In this document: positions 60,793 through 64,000 of the stretch, piece after piece | Numbering within the stretch: the stretch's first letter is position 1 | Layout: the number at the start of each line of letters is the position of its first letter | Assembly (NCBI GenBank): GCA_026874595.1 | Contig: CM049316.1 | Coordinates: forward strand, 50,534,695-50,598,694 | Direction of reading: 5' to 3' | DNA from: Sipunculus nudus | Taxonomy: Eukaryota > Annelida > Sipuncula > Golfingiida > Sipunculidae | DNA length: 64,000 bases | Made by a program: the position numbers and the translations under genes | The notes under the pieces: model-generated | The model's input: the letters and a program-made list of their open reading frames with translations, nothing else | The model's database searches: none | What the model was told of the DNA's origin: nothing

Positions 60793-63700
60793 TATTGATG
60801 AGTTGTTAAGCGTATTTAAGTATATATAACACTTTAAAATCCACGGGAAATTAAAAAAAAATGAATAATAGTCGTATCAGGCTGCTCTAAAACGCTCACT
60901 TGTGCCACTCTAATTTTTATACCAGGTGACTACCAGTGAAAAGTACTTTCCGTTGGTACCAAACTTGATGAGTTGTTAAGCATATTTAAATATATATAAC
61001 ACTTTAAAATCCACGGGAAATTAAAAAAAATGAATAATAGTTGTATCAGGCTGCTCTAAAACGCTCACTTGTGCCACTCTAATTTTTATACCATGGGACT
61101 ACCAGTGAAAAGTACTTTCCGTTGATACCAAACTTGATTGGTTCTTTGGCGTATTTTAAGATATATAACACTTTAAAATTCATGCGAAATTAAAAATAAA
61201 TGAGTAATAGTCGCATTTGACTGCTCTAAAACGGTCACTTGTGCCACTCTGATTTTTATACCAAGTGAATACCAGTAAAAAGTACTTTCCGTTGATACCA
61301 AACTTGATGGGTTCTTTAGCGTATTTAAAGATATATAACACTTTAAAATTCATGCGAAATTAAAAATAAATGAATAATAGTCGCATTTGACTGCTCTAAA
61401 ATGGTCACTTGTGCCACTCTACAATTCATACCTTGTGAATACCAGTAAAAAGTACTTTTCGTTGATACCAAACTTGATGGGTTCTTTGGCGTATTTTAAG
61501 ATATAAAACACTTTAAAATTCACGCTAAATTAAAAAAAAATAAATAATAGTCGCATTTGACTGCTCTGAAACGGTCACTTGTGCCACTCTAAAATTTATC
61601 CCATGTGAATACCAGTAAAAAGTACTTTCCGTTGATAACAAACTTGATGGGTTCTTTAGCGTATTTAAAGATATAAAACACTTTAAAATTCACGCGAAAT
61701 TTAAAAAAAATGAATAATAGTCGCATTTGACTGCTCTAAAACTGTCACTTGTGCCACTCTAAAATTCATACCATGTGAATACCAGTGCAAAGTACTTTCC
61801 GTTGATACCAAACTGGATGGGTTCTTTGGCGTTTTTAAGATATAAAACACTTTAAAATTCACGCTAAATTAAAAAAAAATTGAATAATAGTCGCATTTGA
61901 CTGCTCTAAAACGGTCACTTGTGCCACTCTAAAATTTATTCCATGTGAATACCAGTAAAAAGTACTTTCCGTTGATAACAAACTTGATGGGTTCTTTGGC
62001 GTATTTTAAGATAATAACACTTTAAAATTCATGCGAAATTAAAAATAAATGAGTAATAGTCGCATTTGACTGCTCTAAAACGGTCACTTGTGCCACTCTG
62101 ATTTTTATACCAAGTGAATACCAGTAAAAAGTACTTTCCGTTGATACCAAACTTGATGGGTTCTTTAGCGTATTTAAAGATAGAAAACACTTTAAAATTC
62201 ACGCTAAATTAAAAAAAAATTGAATAATAGTCACAATTGACTGCTCTAAAACGCTCACTTGTGCCACTCTAAAATTTATACCAAGTGAATACCAGTAAAA
62301 AGTACTTTCCGTTGATACCAAACTTGATGGGTTCTTTGGCGTATTTAAAGATATAAAACACTTTAAAATTCATGCGAAATTAAAAATAAATGAATAATAG
62401 TCGCATTTGACTGCTCTAAAACGGTCACTTGTGCCACTCTACAATTCACACCATGTGAATACCAGTGCAAAGTACTTTCCGTTGATACCAAACTTGATGG
62501 GTTGTTTAGCGTTTTTAAAGATATATAACACTTTAAAATCCACGGGAAATTAAAAAAATGAATAATAGTTGTATCCTGCTGCTCTAAAACGCTCACTTGT
62601 GCCACTGTAATTTTTATAGAATGTGACTACCAGTGCAAAGTTCTTTCCGTTGATACCAAACTTGATGGGTTCTTAAGCGTATTTTAAGATATATAACACT
62701 TTAAAATTCACGCTTAATTTAAAAAAAATGAATAATAGTTGTATTTGACTGCTCTAAAACGGTCACTTGTGCCACTCTACAATTCATACCATGTGAATAC
62801 CAGTAAAAAAGTACTTTCCGTTGATACCAATCTGGATGGATTCTTTGGCGTATTTTAAGATATATAACACTTTAAAATTCATGCGAAATTAAAAATAAAT
62901 GAATAATAGTTGCATTTGACTGCTCTAAAACGGTCACTTGTGCCACTCTACAATTCATACCTTGTGAATACAAGTAAAAAGTACTTTCCGTTGATAACAA
63001 ACTTGATGGGTTCTTTGGCGTATTTTAAGATAATAACACTTTAAAATTCATGCGAAATTAAAAATAAATGAGTAATAGTCGCATTTGACTGCTCTAAAAC
63101 GGTCACTTGTGCCACTCTGATTTTTATACCAAGTGAATACCAGTAAAAAGTACTTTCCGTTGATACCAAACTTGATGGGTTCTTTAGCATATTTAAAGAT
63201 ATAAAACACTTTAAAATTCACGCGAAATTAAAAAAAATTGAATAATAGTCGCATTTGACTGCTCTAAAACGGTCACTTGTGTCACTCTAAAATTCATACC
63301 ATGTGAATACCAGTGCAAAGTACTTTCCGTTGATACCAAACTGGATGGGTTCTTTGGCGTATTTTAAGATATAAAACACTTTAAAATTCACGCTAAATTA
63401 AAAAAAAATAAATAATAGTCGCATTTGACTGCTCTAAAACGGTCACTTGTGCCACTCTACAATTTATACCAAGTGAATACCAGTAAAAAGTACTTTCCGT
63501 TGATCCCAAACTTGATGGGTTCTTTAGCATATTTAAAGATATAAAACACTTTAAAATTCACGCGAAATTAAAAAAAATTGAATAATAGTCGCATTTGACT
63601 GCTCTAAAACGGTCACTTGTGTCACTCTAAAATTCATACCATGTGAATACCAGTGCAAAGTACTTTCCGTTGATACCAAACTGGATGGGTTCTTTGGCGT

Positions 63701-64000
63701 ATTTTAAGATATAAAACACTTTAAAATTCACGCTAAATTAAAAAAAAATAAATAATAGTCGCATTTGACTGCTCTAAAACGGTCACTTGTGCCACTCTAA
63801 AATTTATCCCATGTGAATACCAGTAAAAAGTACTTTCCGTTGATACCAAACTTGATGGGTTCTTTAGCGTATCATACATTTTACGACACTTTAAAATTCA
63901 CGCTAAATTAAAAATTTTAATAATAGTCGTATTTGACTGCTCTAAAACGGTCACTTGTGCCACTCTAATTTTTATACCATATAACTACCAGTGAAAAGTA
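60793..64000 (-). repeat. ~170-bp satellite array, reverse orientation
   Basis: From about 60795 the same monomer runs as its complement (GTACTTTCCGTTGATACC, GGTCACTTGTGCCACTCT) to the window end, about 19 copies. Dimers (341 bp; for example about 63180 versus 63521) and a ~1020-bp repeat (62010 versus 63030) show higher-order structure. Confidence 0.95.

Overview
The window is AT-rich eukaryotic DNA dominated by repeats. It is most likely from a bivalve mollusc. The grounds are ACGG-type tetranucleotide runs embedded in short rolling-circle-like elements with tandem cores, an invertebrate Gypsy element with a SCAN-like gag, and one metazoan gene exon interrupted by repeats. The species cannot be fixed from the sequence. 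Host coding DNA is almost absent: one clear exon, the 3' exon of a TP53RK/Bud32 (KEOPS complex kinase) gene on the minus strand at 3985-4472, and one weak exon candidate near 51514-51733.

Nearly everything else belongs to a few repeat systems. Family H1 starts with ACAAGGGACCCATGGGTCAC and ends with a hairpin finishing in CAGCTGAGC followed by TAAAA. It occurs about a dozen times, all in the same orientation, nested and head-to-tail. Family H2 starts with ACAAGGCCTACAGGCC and ends CACAGGTTCGCTAAA. A third element (family C, 13244-14987) has the same plan. All three have a 5' palindrome, a short subterminal inverted repeat, an internal tandem-repeat core, usually an ACGG/GAC-rich run, and insertion inside an A-run (T^T on the other strand). 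This fits non-autonomous Helentron/HINE- or 'pearl'-type rolling-circle elements. The tandem cores of all three families share one 12-bp palindrome, GGTGGCGCCACC, with 17 perfect copies.

Layout: 1-3691, H1 3' ends and 337-bp tandem monomers; 3692-4520, TP53RK 3' exon; 4521-9650, H1 with a nested putative solo LTR (4747-5353) and a nested complete H2 (7476-9439); 9651-15710, stacked H1/H2 pieces and the family C element; 15711-25290, H1 interrupted by a young Gypsy retrotransposon (16097-22845) and a 587-bp triplication; 25291-40768, more H1 and H2; 40769-41480, a GAC-rich minisatellite; 41481-46515, H2 interrupted by a non-autonomous hAT element (42987-44575); 46516-48535, a low-repeat island; 48536-51125, a complete 2.6-kb H1; 51126-51799, a second island; 51800-64000, a ~170-bp satellite interrupted by another 2.6-kb H1 (57854-60472) and reversing direction at about 60793.

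The Gypsy element has identical-length 1136-bp LTRs with only two differences seen, a perfect 5-bp target duplication, primer-binding site and polypurine tract. Its gag is out of frame with its own zinc knuckle, and the reverse-transcriptase core is missing between integrase and RNase H. It therefore looks like a recent insertion of a defective element, probably copied with proteins supplied by a relative. Repeat boundaries were judged by eye against other copies in the window and are good to a few bases only where an empty site is stated.
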